Counted from the stretch's first letter, positions 16,988 through 27,865 are shown. The stretch is DNA of 64,000 nucleotides from Paenibacillus senegalimassiliensis (GCF_001486585.1 NZ_LN909046.1:1-64000), one strand, 5' to 3'. Translations and numbers: made by a program. The notes: generated by a model not told the origin, from the letters alone.

Positions 16988-17017
16988 GAATAAACCCCCT
17001 GACTGTCGGTCACAATA
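16988..17017 (+). promoter_or_regulatory. Probable forespore (sigma-G/F type) promoter of bofC
   Basis: GAATA at 16988-16992, then exactly 18 bases, then CACAATA at 17011-17017. This fits the sigma-G consensus (GMATR, N18, CATNHTA) with one mismatch in the -10. It lies 34 bases before the start codon of a gene whose homologue is forespore-expressed. Confidence 0.6.
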
Positions 17018-17050
17018 TAGAGTAAGAATAAAGAGTGATAGAAGGGGATC

Positions 17051-17740
17051 ATGGTGAGCATCTTTCATATAAAAAAACATTTGAAGAAACGTTGGAAAAA
17101 GTGGAGACGTGCGATCTGGACGGCAGGAGCCTGTGCGATTGTTGCCTTGATGGCCTGGTTGGGGTTGCCCTTATCCGACCAGATGGAAGAACTGATGACA
17201 GGCGAGCCGCTGGCGATGGAGACGTTAAGCTTGTGGCAGGAGTCGGCTTCCGAGGTTACGCCGGAATGGCTGCTGGATCTGGAGAAAGACAACCGTACGC
17301 GCATCGTCCACTTTACGAAAATATATACTTGCGGGGAAGAGAGCAGTGTACTTGGAATTATGACGCCGCAGGAGATCACCACTTTGATCAAACAGCATCC
17401 ATCCTGGGAGGGAAGACTTGGCGCCGGAGGCGATGTCTGGATTGACGAGAGAGTGACCGGATTATCTGATATATGTAAGGATAACGGATATATTGGTGTG
17501 GACAAGGATGGTAATTTAACCTTGTTTGAAGGACCACCGAAGAAGGAGAAAGTCATCCGTACCTTTTTTCAAATGGATGTGGAAATGATGGAGAGCGCGT
17601 TGCCGGCTGATGTCATCAAGCAATTGCAGCAGGGCATCCGCATTCAGGATGTTGAAGAGTACAATAGCGTACTCTCGACCTTTAGTGATTTTGCGATTGA
17701 ACCCTCGGAGAGGGTTATGCAACAGGAGGACAGGCCGTAA
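17051..17740 (+). CDS. bofC: BofC, intercompartmental sporulation signalling protein
   Basis: This 229-residue protein has a basic N-terminus followed by one membrane or signal segment (about 22-40), then the two small BofC domains. The C-terminal part (GYIGVDKDGNLTLFEGPP, VIRTFFQMDVEMMES, VEEYNSVLSTFSDFA) fits the BofC C-terminal domain. In Bacillus subtilis BofC is made in the forespore and restrains SpoIVB, which controls pro-sigma-K processing. Its place directly before the ruv genes matches Bacillus, where bofC precedes csbX-ruvAB. ATG 17051 is three bases from AGGGG; the adjacent GTG at 17054 is an alternative start. A terminator follows. Confidence 0.85.
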   Translation: MVSIFHIKKHLKKRWKKWRRAIWTAGACAIVALMAWLGLPLSDQMEELMTGEPLAMETLSLWQESASEVTPEWLLDLEKDNRTRIVHFTKIYTCGEESSVLGIMTPQEITTLIKQHPSWEGRLGAGGDVWIDERVTGLSDICKDNGYIGVDKDGNLTLFEGPPKKEKVIRTFFQMDVEMMESALPADVIKQLQQGIRIQDVEEYNSVLSTFSDFAIEPSERVMQQEDRP

Positions 17741-17780
17741 ATCCAGGCCAGCTTGGGAACCGAATAGCTTAACAGAGAAG

Positions 17781-17809
17781 AGACGTTACTCACGTAACGT
17801 CTTTTTTTG
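17781..17809 (+). terminator. Terminator after bofC
   Basis: AGACGTTAC pairs with GTAACGTCT around TCAC and runs into seven T residues. Confidence 0.9.
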
Positions 17810-17867
17810 CGCGTACGCACGTCTGGTGGTGACAAATACAAACTTTTTCCTCAATTGCCGTGATCTT

Positions 17868-17877
17868 TTGCTATAAT
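17868..17877 (+). promoter_or_regulatory. Extended -10 promoter of the ruvCAB operon
   Basis: TTTGCTATAAT contains TGN directly before a perfect TATAAT at 17872-17877. No good -35 hexamer is found at 16-18 bases, which suits an extended -10 promoter. Confidence 0.6.
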
Positions 17878-17962
17878 AAAGTGAATACATATGTTCGCTT
17901 TGAAGGGCCGGGCTCTGCACAGGAACATACGGGAGTTCAGCAACAATTAGGAGAGATGAGCC

Positions 17963-18466
17963 TTGCGTATACTCGGAATTGACCCCGGCATTGCCATTGT
18001 GGGGTTTGGATTCATTGATAAATTGGGGAGTAAGGTCGTGCCGGTGCAATATGGCTGCATTCAGACCGAAGCGCATACCCCGGAGGAAGAAAGACTGCTG
18101 CATGTCTATGAAGGAATCGTACAATTAATTGATAAATACAAGCCAGATGAAGTGGCGCTGGAGAAGCTCTTCTTCAACCGCAATGTCACTACGGCGATGT
18201 CTGTTAGCCAAGCGCGTGGGGTGATGGTGCTGGCGGCAGTGCAAAAGGGCTTGCCTGTATCGGAATACACACCAATGCAGGTGAAGCAGGCCGTTGTGGG
18301 TTATGGTAAGGCAGAGAAACGCCAGGTTCAGGAGATGACCCGGATGTTTCTAAAGTTGCAGGCCATCCCTAAGCCGGATGATGTAGCGGATGCTTTGTCT
18401 GTAGCGATATGCCACGCGCATTCATACACATTAAAATCTAAAATAAATGAGGTATTGCGTTCATGA
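17963..18466 (+). CDS. ruvC: Holliday junction resolvase RuvC
   Basis: This 167-residue protein cleaves Holliday junctions held by RuvAB. It opens with RILGIDPGIAIVGFG, giving the first catalytic Asp at residue 7; VALEKLFFNRN holds the catalytic Glu, and KPDDVADALSVAICH the C-terminal acidic pair. The start is TTG 17963 behind AGGAGAG, exactly at the family N-terminus. Its TGA overlaps ruvA by an ATGA. Bacillus subtilis lacks ruvC at this spot, so its presence fits Paenibacillus. Confidence 0.95.
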   Translation: MRILGIDPGIAIVGFGFIDKLGSKVVPVQYGCIQTEAHTPEEERLLHVYEGIVQLIDKYKPDEVALEKLFFNRNVTTAMSVSQARGVMVLAAVQKGLPVSEYTPMQVKQAVVGYGKAEKRQVQEMTRMFLKLQAIPKPDDVADALSVAICHAHSYTLKSKINEVLRS

Positions 18467-19086
18467 TCGATTTTTTGCGGGGCCAAGTAGCCCATATGGA
18501 ACCGGAATATGTGGTGCTGGATGTACAAGGGGTAGGATACCGGGTGTTCTGTCCAAATCCGTATGCCTTTGCGGCCAAGGAAGCCGATGCCGTAACAATT
18601 TATATCCATTATCATGTGCGTGAAGATGCCACCTTGTTATTCGGCTTCTCTAGCAGAGAAGAGCAGAAGCTATTCCGCAAGCTGATTGATGTGACGGGAA
18701 TTGGACCGCGTGTAGCGTTAGGTATCTTGAGCGGTGGAAGCCCCGAGCATGTCGTAGCGGCGATTCATCAGGAGAATATTGCGTTCCTGACCAAGCTGCC
18801 TGGGATTGGCAAGAAGACAGCGCAGCGCATGATTCTGGATCTGAAGGACAAGCTGGAGGGTCTGGGTGAGACCACCTTATTCAGTTCCCCGCAGCTTGGA
18901 GAGCAAGCGGCAGACGACTCGGCTATTCCTGGATGGCCCGAGGCGCGGGAAGGGCTTAAGGCGCTAGGTTATACCGACACAGAACTCGACCGGGTGTGGC
19001 AACGTTTGAAGGATGATATCGGGCCTGACGAAGCCGTTGACCTGGTCATGAAGAAGGCCTTGAAGCTACTGTATGCCGGGTTATGA
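18463..19086 (+). CDS. ruvA: Holliday junction branch-migration protein RuvA
   Basis: This 207-residue protein forms the tetramer that binds four-way junctions and loads RuvB. It has an N-terminal OB fold (MIDFLRGQVAHMEPEYVVLD), paired helix-hairpin-helix motifs (DVTGIGPRVALGIL and LPGIGKKTAQRMILDL), and a C-terminal RuvB-contact domain after an acidic linker. The start overlaps the ruvC stop, so translation is coupled. Confidence 0.96.
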   Translation: MIDFLRGQVAHMEPEYVVLDVQGVGYRVFCPNPYAFAAKEADAVTIYIHYHVREDATLLFGFSSREEQKLFRKLIDVTGIGPRVALGILSGGSPEHVVAAIHQENIAFLTKLPGIGKKTAQRMILDLKDKLEGLGETTLFSSPQLGEQAADDSAIPGWPEAREGLKALGYTDTELDRVWQRLKDDIGPDEAVDLVMKKALKLLYAGL

Positions 19087-19119
19087 TTGAGGAATTAGGA
19101 AAGGAGGCGCGATAGCATC

Positions 19120-20124
19120 ATGGATGACCGGATTATTTCCGCTAACCTGATGATGGACGACCAGGCTGTGGAGCTGAGTTTGCGGCCCCGGTACCTGGCG
19201 GAATACATCGGACAAAATCAGATCAAAGAAAATTTAAAAATATATATTGAAGCGGCAAAGATGCGTAATGAAGCACTGGACCATGTCCTGTTGTACGGGC
19301 CGCCAGGGCTTGGCAAGACCACACTCGCCAATATTATTGCCAACGAACTGGGGGTCAACTTGCGGACAACGTCGGGTCCGGCGATTGAACGACCAGGCGA
19401 TTTGGCTGCGCTATTGACCAATCTGCAGGAAGGCGACGTTCTCTTTATCGATGAGATACATCGGCTTCACCGTTCGGTCGAAGAAGTGCTGTATCCGGCC
19501 ATGGAGGATTTCGCGCTTGATATCATGATTGGCAAAGGACCAAGCGCACGCTCGGTGCGTTTGGATTTACCTCCATTTACTCTGATTGGAGCGACGACGC
19601 GGGCCGGACTGTTATCTGCGCCGCTGAGGGACCGCTTTGGCGTAGTTAGCCGTCTGGAATTTTATACGACCGATGAACTCAGCTTTATCGTATCGCGAGG
19701 AGCAGATATTTTCGGAATTGAGATGATTGGTGATGCGGCTGAAGAAATCGCGCTACGATCACGGGGAACCCCGCGTATTGCCAATCGTTTGCTGCGGCGT
19801 GTACGGGATTATGCCCAAGTTCGCGGTGATGGCATCATTACCATGGAAATAGCCAAGGAAGCGTTGCAAATGCTTCGGGTTGACCCGATGGGGCTAGATA
19901 TGATCGACCATAAAATGCTGCATGCCATGATTACCAGTTTTCGCGGAGGACCGGTGGGCCTGGATACGATTGCGGCAACCATCGGTGAAGAGAGTCAGAC
20001 GATTGAAGACGTGTATGAACCGTATTTGCTGCAAATTGGCTTCCTGCAACGGACGCCACGGGGGCGGATGGTTACAGCGGCTGCTTATCAGCATTTGGGA
20101 TTGCCGTTGCCCGAATCTCCTTAA
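19120..20124 (+). CDS. ruvB: Holliday junction helicase RuvB
   Basis: This 334-residue AAA+ motor drives branch migration. Walker A is YGPPGLGKT, Walker [10 protein letters not shown] and sensor 1 GATTRAG; the arginine finger lies in the stretch [16 protein letters not shown]-terminal winged helix follows ([20 protein letters not shown]). ATG 19120 follows AAAGGAGGCG. The length is normal. Confidence 0.97.
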   Translation: MDDRIISANLMMDDQAVELSLRPRYLAEYIGQNQIKENLKIYIEAAKMRNEALDHVLLYGPPGLGKTTLANIIANELGVNLRTTSGPAIERPGDLAALLTNLQEGDVLFIDEIHRLHRSVEEVLYPAMEDFALDIMIGKGPSARSVRLDLPPFTLIGATTRAGLLSAPLRDRFGVVSRLEFYTTDELSFIVSRGADIFGIEMIGDAAEEIALRSRGTPRIANRLLRRVRDYAQVRGDGIITMEIAKEALQMLRVDPMGLDMIDHKMLHAMITSFRGGPVGLDTIAATIGEESQTIEDVYEPYLLQIGFLQRTPRGRMVTAAAYQHLGLPLPESP

Positions 20125-20194
20125 GTCTGGGCGAATGCGAAGAACTGTCAGGGAAGGACATATCTTGCCAGAAGGATAAGGGAGGAGAATCGGA

Positions 20195-22291
20195 TTGAAG
20201 GAAAGACAACGCAGAGCAACATGGGCCAAATGGGGGAAGGGAATGCTGGCCGGGTTGATGCTGGCTGGAGCGCTACATCTTCCGGCGTCGGCAGATGGTT
20301 CGGATACAACGTTGGTGCGCGTAGCTATGTACCTGGATCTTGGCAACACCTATAAATCAACAGCGCCAGCGGTGACTTTGAAGACAGCGGCTATAGCGGA
20401 GGCGGGGTTCTCTGTGAATGCAGTCTGGGAGCCATGGGTTCGCTTCAGTGCAGGTGAAGCGGCGCGTTTTAGTGTTAGCGGTCTGAAGGTAAAGGCGCTG
20501 GAGAGTGCCGACTGGAAGACGGTCGCTGCTGCGATTAAGAAGCTGCAAGGCAGCGTGGACAAGCCGGTGGCCTATGCGGTAGAACAGGCTGGAGGAACGG
20601 TATACCGTGTATATACGGGCCCTTATGCCAATGAAGGGGAAGCGCAGACGGCGGTTGGCCGTGTAGGACAGACTTTGGCCGGCTCCCTTGGGGGCAGCAC
20701 CCCAGAGGTACGCGGGGGATTATATGTCTCCGCAGGTTCCTTTGCTAGTCTTGGGGAGGCCGAGAGCTTAAGTCGGACTCTTAACGGTGGACAAGCGGAA
20801 GCTTATGCTGTGATGACCGGACCGCAGCAATATGCGGTATGGGTTGGTGGAGCGGTGACTCCTGCTGCTCAAGCTGCATTGCAAGCCAGCTTGGGCAGCC
20901 AGCATCCGGGAATTAGCTTCACTCCCGTCCAGTCTGTGGTGCCAGCCTTGATCGTGCATCGGGATGTAACTTTGAATTTGGATACTCCATATGCTGTCAA
21001 TCATTATGAGCTTCATGGAGAAGGAGCCAAGCTTCTAGTTCGGGATGAGGGGAATGCCCCGCTTCAGCTTGTGGAACGCTCCGATCGCAAGTATCGTGGA
21101 GATTTCGAAATTAGCCAGGTAAATGGGCAACTGGCCTTGGTTAATGAAGTGCCGCTAGAGCAATATTTGTACTCGGTGGTGGCGGGAGAAGTTCCTTCCT
21201 CCTGGCCGCAGGAGGCGCTCAAGGCTCAGGCCGTTGCCGCTCGCAGCTATGCTCTGTATAATGCGGGGTTGAACAAATTCAAGGTGGCGGGACTGGTGGA
21301 TACCACCTTAAGCCAGGTGTACTATGGTACAAATCAGGAAGCCGCTAGTATTACCCAGGCCGTTGATGGCACAGCGGGTGAAGTGCTGGTGGCAGGTGGC
21401 AATATTGTAGAAGGAATTTTCTCTTCGAACAGCGGTGGAGTGACCGCCGATGCTACCGAGGTATGGGGAAATGTGAATTCGGTCTATGCCAGCGTTGCCA
21501 GCACCGAAGACACGGCAGCTCAGGCATCGTTAAAATCCTGGTATCATGTATTGCTATCTGGCGGACTAACGGGATATGTACGAGAAGATAATGTCGCTAT
21601 GAGCGCGACCAATTCGGCGGGACTAGCGCAGTTGACGGTAACGACCAGCAATGTGATGGTTCGCAAGCTGCCGTTGATTCAATCCGATGTAGAACCCATC
21701 GGGAAGTTGAATCCCGGTGATCAGGCAATTGTACTGGACAAAGTCCAGGAGTCCAGCAGCTATGCCTGGATCCGTGGCCCGTTCACTTCAGAGGAATTAC
21801 TGAAAACACTGAAGGGCAAGACGGCAACCGAACCCCCTGCTACCATTTCCAATCTGGAGGTTACTGGGCGAGGCCCGTCAGGTAGGGTTACACAAATCAA
21901 GGCTAACGGCCAAGTGCTTGACGTGAGATATCCGGACGCTTTCCGTTCCGCATTAAATGGACTGCCCAGCACGCTATTTGATATTGTTCCGACCGGACGT
22001 TATACTGTACAAGGTGCCGGAGGAACGGCTACGACAGAGGCGGCTTCCGGGACAACGGTTCTGTCGGCTACGGGCAAGACAACTGCAGGCTCCGGTGGCA
22101 TGGTGGTCATGGGAAGTGATCAACAGGCTCGTGTCGTAGAATCAGGCAATCGCTTCATGTTTGTAGGCCAGGGTAATGGTCATGGATTGGGACTCTCACA
22201 ATGGGGTGCTAAGGGAATGGCCGATGCCGGGTATGATTATCAAGCGATTTTGCAACACTATTACCAAAATGTGACTATTGTTAAGGAATGA
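20195..22291 (+). CDS. SpoIID/LytB-domain protein with SPOR-like repeats
   Basis: This 698-residue exported protein has a signal peptide ending near ASADG (about residue 33). Residues about 110-235 hold two SPOR-like segments (YRVYTGPYANEGEAQTAVG, LYVSAGSFASLGEAESLS), a fold that binds denuded peptidoglycan glycan. The SpoIID/LytB domain covers about 300-430 (VPLEQYLYSVVAGEVPSSWP, AQAVAARSYAL), and the family's C-terminal motif GHGLGLSQWGAKGMADAG lies near residue 670. SpoIID is a lytic transglycosylase for engulfment; this longer relative may work on vegetative or spore cell wall. TTG 20195 follows GGGAGGAG. It sits between ruvB and queA, where Bacillus has no such gene. Confidence 0.87.
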   Translation: MKERQRRATWAKWGKGMLAGLMLAGALHLPASADGSDTTLVRVAMYLDLGNTYKSTAPAVTLKTAAIAEAGFSVNAVWEPWVRFSAGEAARFSVSGLKVKALESADWKTVAAAIKKLQGSVDKPVAYAVEQAGGTVYRVYTGPYANEGEAQTAVGRVGQTLAGSLGGSTPEVRGGLYVSAGSFASLGEAESLSRTLNGGQAEAYAVMTGPQQYAVWVGGAVTPAAQAALQASLGSQHPGISFTPVQSVVPALIVHRDVTLNLDTPYAVNHYELHGEGAKLLVRDEGNAPLQLVERSDRKYRGDFEISQVNGQLALVNEVPLEQYLYSVVAGEVPSSWPQEALKAQAVAARSYALYNAGLNKFKVAGLVDTTLSQVYYGTNQEAASITQAVDGTAGEVLVAGGNIVEGIFSSNSGGVTADATEVWGNVNSVYASVASTEDTAAQASLKSWYHVLLSGGLTGYVREDNVAMSATNSAGLAQLTVTTSNVMVRKLPLIQSDVEPIGKLNPGDQAIVLDKVQESSSYAWIRGPFTSEELLKTLKGKTATEPPATISNLEVTGRGPSGRVTQIKANGQVLDVRYPDAFRSALNGLPSTLFDIVPTGRYTVQGAGGTATTEAASGTTVLSATGKTTAGSGGMVVMGSDQQARVVESGNRFMFVGQGNGHGLGLSQWGAKGMADAGYDYQAILQHYYQNVTIVKE

Positions 22292-22299
22292 ATAAATAA

Positions 22300-23328
22300 A
22301 TGAATGTGGATTTATATGATTTTGAGCTTCCTGAGGAATTAATTGCCCAGACCCCTTTGCTTGATCGCACTGCCTCTCGTTTGTTGACTTTAAATAAGCA
22401 AGATGGGGAGATCTCGCATCATAAGTTTTCGGATATTTTGGATTGTTTACAGCCCGGCGATACGTTGGTATTGAACGATACGAGAGTCATTCCGGCGCGG
22501 TTGTTCGGTATTAAAGAGGATACCGGTGCCAAGGCGGAAGTGTTATTGCTCAGAAGCCTCGGCGAGGATCGTTGGGAGACGCTGGTCAAACCCGGGAAAA
22601 AGCTGAAGGCTGGAGCTGTTATCGTATTTGGTGAGGAATTACGGGCTACAGTGGAATCGGAAAGTGATATGGGGGGCCGGATTTTACGGTTCCATTACAC
22701 CGGGATATTTAATGAAATTCTGGATCGCTTGGGGCAAATGCCACTTCCTCCTTATATTAAGGAGAAATTGGATGATCGCGAGCGATATCAGACGGTTTAC
22801 TCCAAGCATGAAGGTTCGGCAGCGGCACCCACGGCAGGCTTGCATTTTACGGAAGATCTGCTGAACCGGGTCAAGGAGAAGGGGGTCACTGTGGCCTTCC
22901 TTACCTTGCATGTTGGTCTTGGAACCTTCCGTCCCATGTCGGTTGAACGTGTGGAAGATCACGTGATGCATGAAGAGTATTACGTGTTACCCCAGGAAAC
23001 GGCTGAGGAACTCAATGCAACAAAGGCCAGGGGTGGCAGAGTTATTGCTGTCGGTACGACTTCGGCACGAACCCTGGAGACGGTGGCACAGAAATGCGGA
23101 TCAGCACCGATTACAGCTAGCAGTGGCTGGACGGATATTTTTATCTACCCAGGGTATCAATTTGGCCTTGTAGATGCGATGCTTACCAATTTTCATCTAC
23201 CCAAGTCCACCTTGGTCATGCTGGTGAGTGCCCTGTCAGGCCGGGAGTATATTATGAAGGCTTATCAGGAGGCAATTGAGCAGCAATACCGTTTCTTCAG
23301 CTTTGGAGATGCGATGTTTATTTATTAA
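22300..23328 (+). CDS. queA: S-adenosylmethionine:tRNA ribosyltransferase-isomerase QueA
   Basis: This 342-residue enzyme transfers the ribosyl part of SAM to preQ1-tRNA to make epoxyqueuosine. Recognisable family blocks are [20 protein letters not shown] at the N-terminus, [22 protein letters not shown] and [11 protein letters not shown]. It begins eight bases after the SpoIID-like gene stop and is followed by tgt, giving the standard queuosine pair in the ruv-to-yajC segment. Confidence 0.96.
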   Translation: MNVDLYDFELPEELIAQTPLLDRTASRLLTLNKQDGEISHHKFSDILDCLQPGDTLVLNDTRVIPARLFGIKEDTGAKAEVLLLRSLGEDRWETLVKPGKKLKAGAVIVFGEELRATVESESDMGGRILRFHYTGIFNEILDRLGQMPLPPYIKEKLDDRERYQTVYSKHEGSAAAPTAGLHFTEDLLNRVKEKGVTVAFLTLHVGLGTFRPMSVERVEDHVMHEEYYVLPQETAEELNATKARGGRVIAVGTTSARTLETVAQKCGSAPITASSGWTDIFIYPGYQFGLVDAMLTNFHLPKSTLVMLVSALSGREYIMKAYQEAIEQQYRFFSFGDAMFIY

Positions 23329-23351
23329 GAGGTTGTTGAACTCGGACTTAA

Positions 23352-24512
<1,161 letters not shown>

Positions 24513-24549
24513 GCAAGATGATAGGTAAATAGTGAAAGGGGGAAATTCA

Positions 24550-24858
24550 ATGTTTTATGCAGCAGCAGGTGGAGCTGGGGCTGGGGGAACTGGCCAACTG
24601 ATTCAAATGATTATTCCGTTCGTTATCATGATTGCCGTATTTTACTTCTTGCTGATTCGTCCGCAGAAGAAGAAGCAAAATCAACGGACAGCCATGCTTA
24701 ATTCGCTGAACAAGGGCGATAAAATCGTCACCATTGGTGGATTGCACGGTACGATTATGGAAATGACGGCGGATACGGTGGTTATTCGTGTGAACGATGT
24801 GACCAAGCTAACCTTTGATCGTAGCGCAATCAGCCATAGTGTAAAAGATCCGTCCTAA
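24550..24858 (+). CDS. yajC: Preprotein translocase subunit YajC
   Basis: This 102-residue protein has a Gly/Ala-rich N-terminus, one membrane helix (about 18-40, ending LLIRPQKKKQN) and a cytosolic domain with GDKIVTIGGLHGTI. It associates with SecDF-YidC. ATG 24550 follows AAAGGGGGAA; a GTG at 24532 in frame would put the ribosome site inside the gene, so it is rejected. A terminator follows. Confidence 0.93.
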   Translation: MFYAAAGGAGAGGTGQLIQMIIPFVIMIAVFYFLLIRPQKKKQNQRTAMLNSLNKGDKIVTIGGLHGTIMEMTADTVVIRVNDVTKLTFDRSAISHSVKDPS

Positions 24859-24874
24859 GCGACGGCATCAAAGC

Positions 24875-24904
24875 AAAAAGAGCCTGATCTCAGGCTCTTT
24901 TTTT
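24875..24904. terminator. Bidirectional terminator between yajC and the TIGR04086 gene
   Basis: AAAAGAGCCTGA pairs with TCAGGCTCTTTT, with T runs on both strands, between convergent genes. Confidence 0.92.
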
Positions 24905-24916
24905 GTACTCTTTTGC

Positions 24917-25309
24917 TTATTTACGACTCAAATTGACACCCAGAATGCCTCCGGCTGCCCCGATGATCATTCCCGGTATCATTAACAACCAATCTTGAAA
25001 GCCAAGCGAATGATCCAAGGCGAGAAAGCTAATGATAAGCAGTAACAGCACATAGAGGAAGCCAGTCAAGGTTCCTTGATACCATCCTTTTTGCTGGGCG
25101 CGCTTCCCCGATACCATCCCTCCGAAGAATACGGCTATCCCGTGCACAATATAGGCAAATAAACCTAATTTCAGCTCCTCTACAAGCTCGCCTTGCAGCA
25201 GTAATGATAAAATGAGTGCCCCGATCATCATCCACAAAAATCCGTACCACAGTCCCGCTACCGTAGGTTGAGTCAGACGGAATCCGAAGAAACGGCGAAG
25301 CAATTGCAT
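24917..25309 (-). CDS. TIGR04086-family membrane protein (YrzE-like)
   Basis: This 130-residue protein has four hydrophobic helices (about 18-40, 48-66, 78-98 and 105-125) with a basic patch SGKRAQQKG between the second and third. The size, topology and position beside yajC match the uncharacterised TIGR04086/YrzE family of Bacillales. The start is ATG at 25309 with AAGGAGGACG upstream. No reaction is known. It faces yajC across a shared terminator. Confidence 0.75.
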   Translation of the reverse strand: MQLLRRFFGFRLTQPTVAGLWYGFLWMMIGALILSLLLQGELVEELKLGLFAYIVHGIAVFFGGMVSGKRAQQKGWYQGTLTGFLYVLLLLIISFLALDHSLGFQDWLLMIPGMIIGAAGGILGVNLSRK

Positions 25310-25534
25310 GGCTATCGTCCTCCTTGTCTTTAAAACTTGCTAACTGGCGTTATATCCCATTTTATGGTCAAGCTTGTTTCATTAGTACAAGAGGTGGACA
25401 ATTATTTTTAGGGAAAAAAGGGTAGTTGTCCCGCATTTTGAGCAACCTTAGCTCGCATGGAACCAAGATTATGGAGCCAAAATACGAATACTGCCGTTTA
25501 AGGCGACCGCTGACTAGCCAAGGAGGGATTTTCC

Positions 25535-26257
25535 GTGGAGCATGCCTTTGAGCATATCTTTCGTACCGTACTGATGTATTTCCTTGTGTTTGGCGTGATG
25601 CGCATTATGGGCAAGAGAGAAATCGGGGAACTCTCGATTTTTGACTTTGTCATCTCCATTATGATTGCGGAAATTGCGGTCCTTGCGCTGGAAGATATGA
25701 ACCGTCCGTTGTCGGACGGAATCATTCCCATGCTGACGTTGATGTTGATACAACTTGTCATCTCCCTGCTTTCCTTAAGATACCGCAAGGTACGTTTGTG
25801 GTTTGATGGAAAGCCTAGCGTTATTATACAGAATGGGCAAATCAATCAAGATGTGATGAAGAAACAACGTTATAATCTGGACGATCTGCTGATGCAGCTC
25901 CGCTCCGAGAAGATTGACAATATTGCAGATGTCGAATTTGCGGTGTTGGAAACGAGTGGACAGCTTAGCGTAATTCCCAAGAATAACGATAACAACCAAT
26001 CTGGCCAAGGGGCCAACAGCAAAGGCAAGGGTGTCTCACGTTCCGCCCTTCAGAAGGTGCAATTTGAGGCATTGCCGTTACCCCTTATTATGGATGGCAA
26101 GGTCAATGACGATAATTTGAGACAAATCGGGAAGACGCGTTTTTGGCTGAAGCAGCAAATTCAAGCCAAAGGCCTCGCTGATTTCAAACAAGTATTCTTT
26201 TGCAGTATTGATCATACGGGCAAACTATATGTCAACGCACTGGACGAGTACCGTTAA
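25535..26257 (+). CDS. DUF421-family membrane protein (YrbG/YetF-like)
   Basis: This 240-residue protein has two or three N-terminal membrane helices (FRTVLMYFLVFGVMRIMGKR is a conserved DUF421 block, then LSIFDFVISIMIAEIAVLAL) and a cytosolic domain with KPSVIIQNGQIN, LDDLLMQLRSEKI and FAVLETSGQLSVIPK. DUF421 proteins are linked to spore germination or membrane functions without a defined reaction. GTG 25535 follows AAGGAGGGA. It converges with spoVB, with only nine bases between the stop codons. YrbG has the same neighbours in Bacillus. Confidence 0.88.
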   Translation: MEHAFEHIFRTVLMYFLVFGVMRIMGKREIGELSIFDFVISIMIAEIAVLALEDMNRPLSDGIIPMLTLMLIQLVISLLSLRYRKVRLWFDGKPSVIIQNGQINQDVMKKQRYNLDDLLMQLRSEKIDNIADVEFAVLETSGQLSVIPKNNDNNQSGQGANSKGKGVSRSALQKVQFEALPLPLIMDGKVNDDNLRQIGKTRFWLKQQIQAKGLADFKQVFFCSIDHTGKLYVNALDEYR

Positions 26258-26266
26258 GTCTGGGCT

Positions 26267-27865
26267 TTATCGGCGGAACCATTTCCCCAGAATGGGCAAT
26301 CTTCTTAGATCATGAAGATCGAACAAGCCCATGATGGCGGCAAGGATAATGTACAATAAGCCAGAGAGCAGGGCAGACAGCATAAATTGAATGGCGGAAT
26401 GCGAGCTTATGACCAGTTTTTTGTAAGTATAATCGGCTGCTGCAGCCATGATGAACATAGCAGCAACCACCTTGGTTATATCAAGGTAAGGCAGGCGATA
26501 GCGCAATGAGCGGGACACACTATAACCATGCAAGACGGTAACCAGAGCAAAATTAACAATGATGGCGATAATTGCCCCATAAATGCCCAAAGCCGGATTG
26601 GATGCCAAGTAGAAAATAAGTCCGATTTTGATAATCGCCCCGATAAGCGTATTGATTAATGCCCGGCCAGGTTTGTCCAAGGCCTGCAAAGTAGCTTGCA
26701 ATGGTGCCTGGGCGTACAGGAATAAGGCGAACGGAGCCATAATCTTGAGCATGCCCGAAATTTCGGTGTTGCTGTACACAATTTGGCAGATGGGCTCTGC
26801 CAGTACATACATGATGGCTGCAAACGGAGCACCGGTTACCAGCGCTAATCGAATGGACTGGTGAAGGCGAAGATGAATGGTTCGTGTATCTCCTCGTGCC
26901 TGAGCTTCAGCCAATGAAGGAACGAGTGAAACGGCCAGTGAAGAGGTGAGCGCACCTGGCAGCAGCAGCAGAGGAATAATCATGCCTTGGAGAGCACCGT
27001 ACTGGGAAGTAGCCGCAGCCACAGTAATGCCGGCAAGGGCCAGGCTTCGGGCGGTCGAAATAGACTCCAGCAAGTAGGACAAGGAGCCAACGAGACGGCT
27101 TCCTGTCACTGGAATGGCGATCCTCAAAATTTTCCGCAGTGTTCTTCCTGGGGACATTTCTACTTCGCTATGAGGTGAGGACTCAGACTTATCCCCATTG
27201 GCAGTCTCCCCGGTGAAAGGTTTGCGTTCTCGATGCTGTAATCTTCGGTATTGCCATAGCAAGACGGCCATCCCCACGATTTCCCCGGCGACAACGCCAA
27301 GCATGGCGCCGGCTGCTCCGTAGGCAACCCCATAAGGAAGTAGCAGATAGGAGAACCAGAGAACACCAATGATACGGGCTAGAGTCTCTAGGATCGAAGA
27401 TAACGCCGAAGGAATCATATCTTGCTTCCCTTGGAAATAGCCGCGATATACGGAAGATATAGATACAATAATGATCATGGGGCTCATGGCAATAAAAGTC
27501 TGGTATACACGGGGATCGGTCAAAACATAACGAGTGACCCATGGCGCACCAAACAGGCAGAGAAAGGTAAACAGGAACCCGGCAGCCGTGGTGAATACCA
27601 GGCTTGTCCGTAATACAGATGTGGCCCGTTCAGGTTTGCCCGAGGACTCTGCTTCGGCAACCAACTTGGCGACAGCAAGCGGAATTCCCCCGGTGATAAT
27701 CGTGACAAGGACAAGAAAAAACGGATAGCCCAGTTGGTATAGACCCACGCCTTCGGCCCCGATAATTCGAGGTAACATAATCCGCGGTATAAATCCCAGA
27801 ATGCGGTTGATGATTCCAGCCGCCAGTAATATCATTGTCCCCTGGATAAAGGTTTGCTTATTCAA
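26267..27865 (-). CDS. spoVB: Stage V sporulation protein B, MOP-family flippase
   Basis: This 532-residue polytopic protein has about 14 helices in the polysaccharide-transporter (MOP/MurJ-like) fold, with RIMLPRIIGAEGVGLYQLGY early and PFALFLYAQAPLQATLQALD later. SpoVB is needed for spore cortex formation. The frame stays open to 28009, but TTG at 27865 has GGGAG five bases upstream and gives an N-terminus (NKQTFIQGTMIL) like Bacillus SpoVB. The extra 48 codons fall in a repeated intergenic element. It converges with the DUF421 gene. Confidence 0.9.
   Translation of the reverse strand: MNKQTFIQGTMILLAAGIINRILGFIPRIMLPRIIGAEGVGLYQLGYPFFLVLVTIITGGIPLAVAKLVAEAESSGKPERATSVLRTSLVFTTAAGFLFTFLCLFGAPWVTRYVLTDPRVYQTFIAMSPMIIIVSISSVYRGYFQGKQDMIPSALSSILETLARIIGVLWFSYLLLPYGVAYGAAGAMLGVVAGEIVGMAVLLWQYRRLQHRERKPFTGETANGDKSESSPHSEVEMSPGRTLRKILRIAIPVTGSRLVGSLSYLLESISTARSLALAGITVAAATSQYGALQGMIIPLLLLPGALTSSLAVSLVPSLAEAQARGDTRTIHLRLHQSIRLALVTGAPFAAIMYVLAEPICQIVYSNTEISGMLKIMAPFALFLYAQAPLQATLQALDKPGRALINTLIGAIIKIGLIFYLASNPALGIYGAIIAIIVNFALVTVLHGYSVSRSLRYRLPYLDITKVVAAMFIMAAAADYTYKKLVISSHSAIQFMLSALLSGLLYIILAAIMGLFDLHDLRRLPILGKWFRR

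Noticed and set aside
25396-25431. GGACAA/TTGTCC inverted repeat before the DUF421 gene
   Set aside because: A six-base pairing across a long loop is expected by chance.
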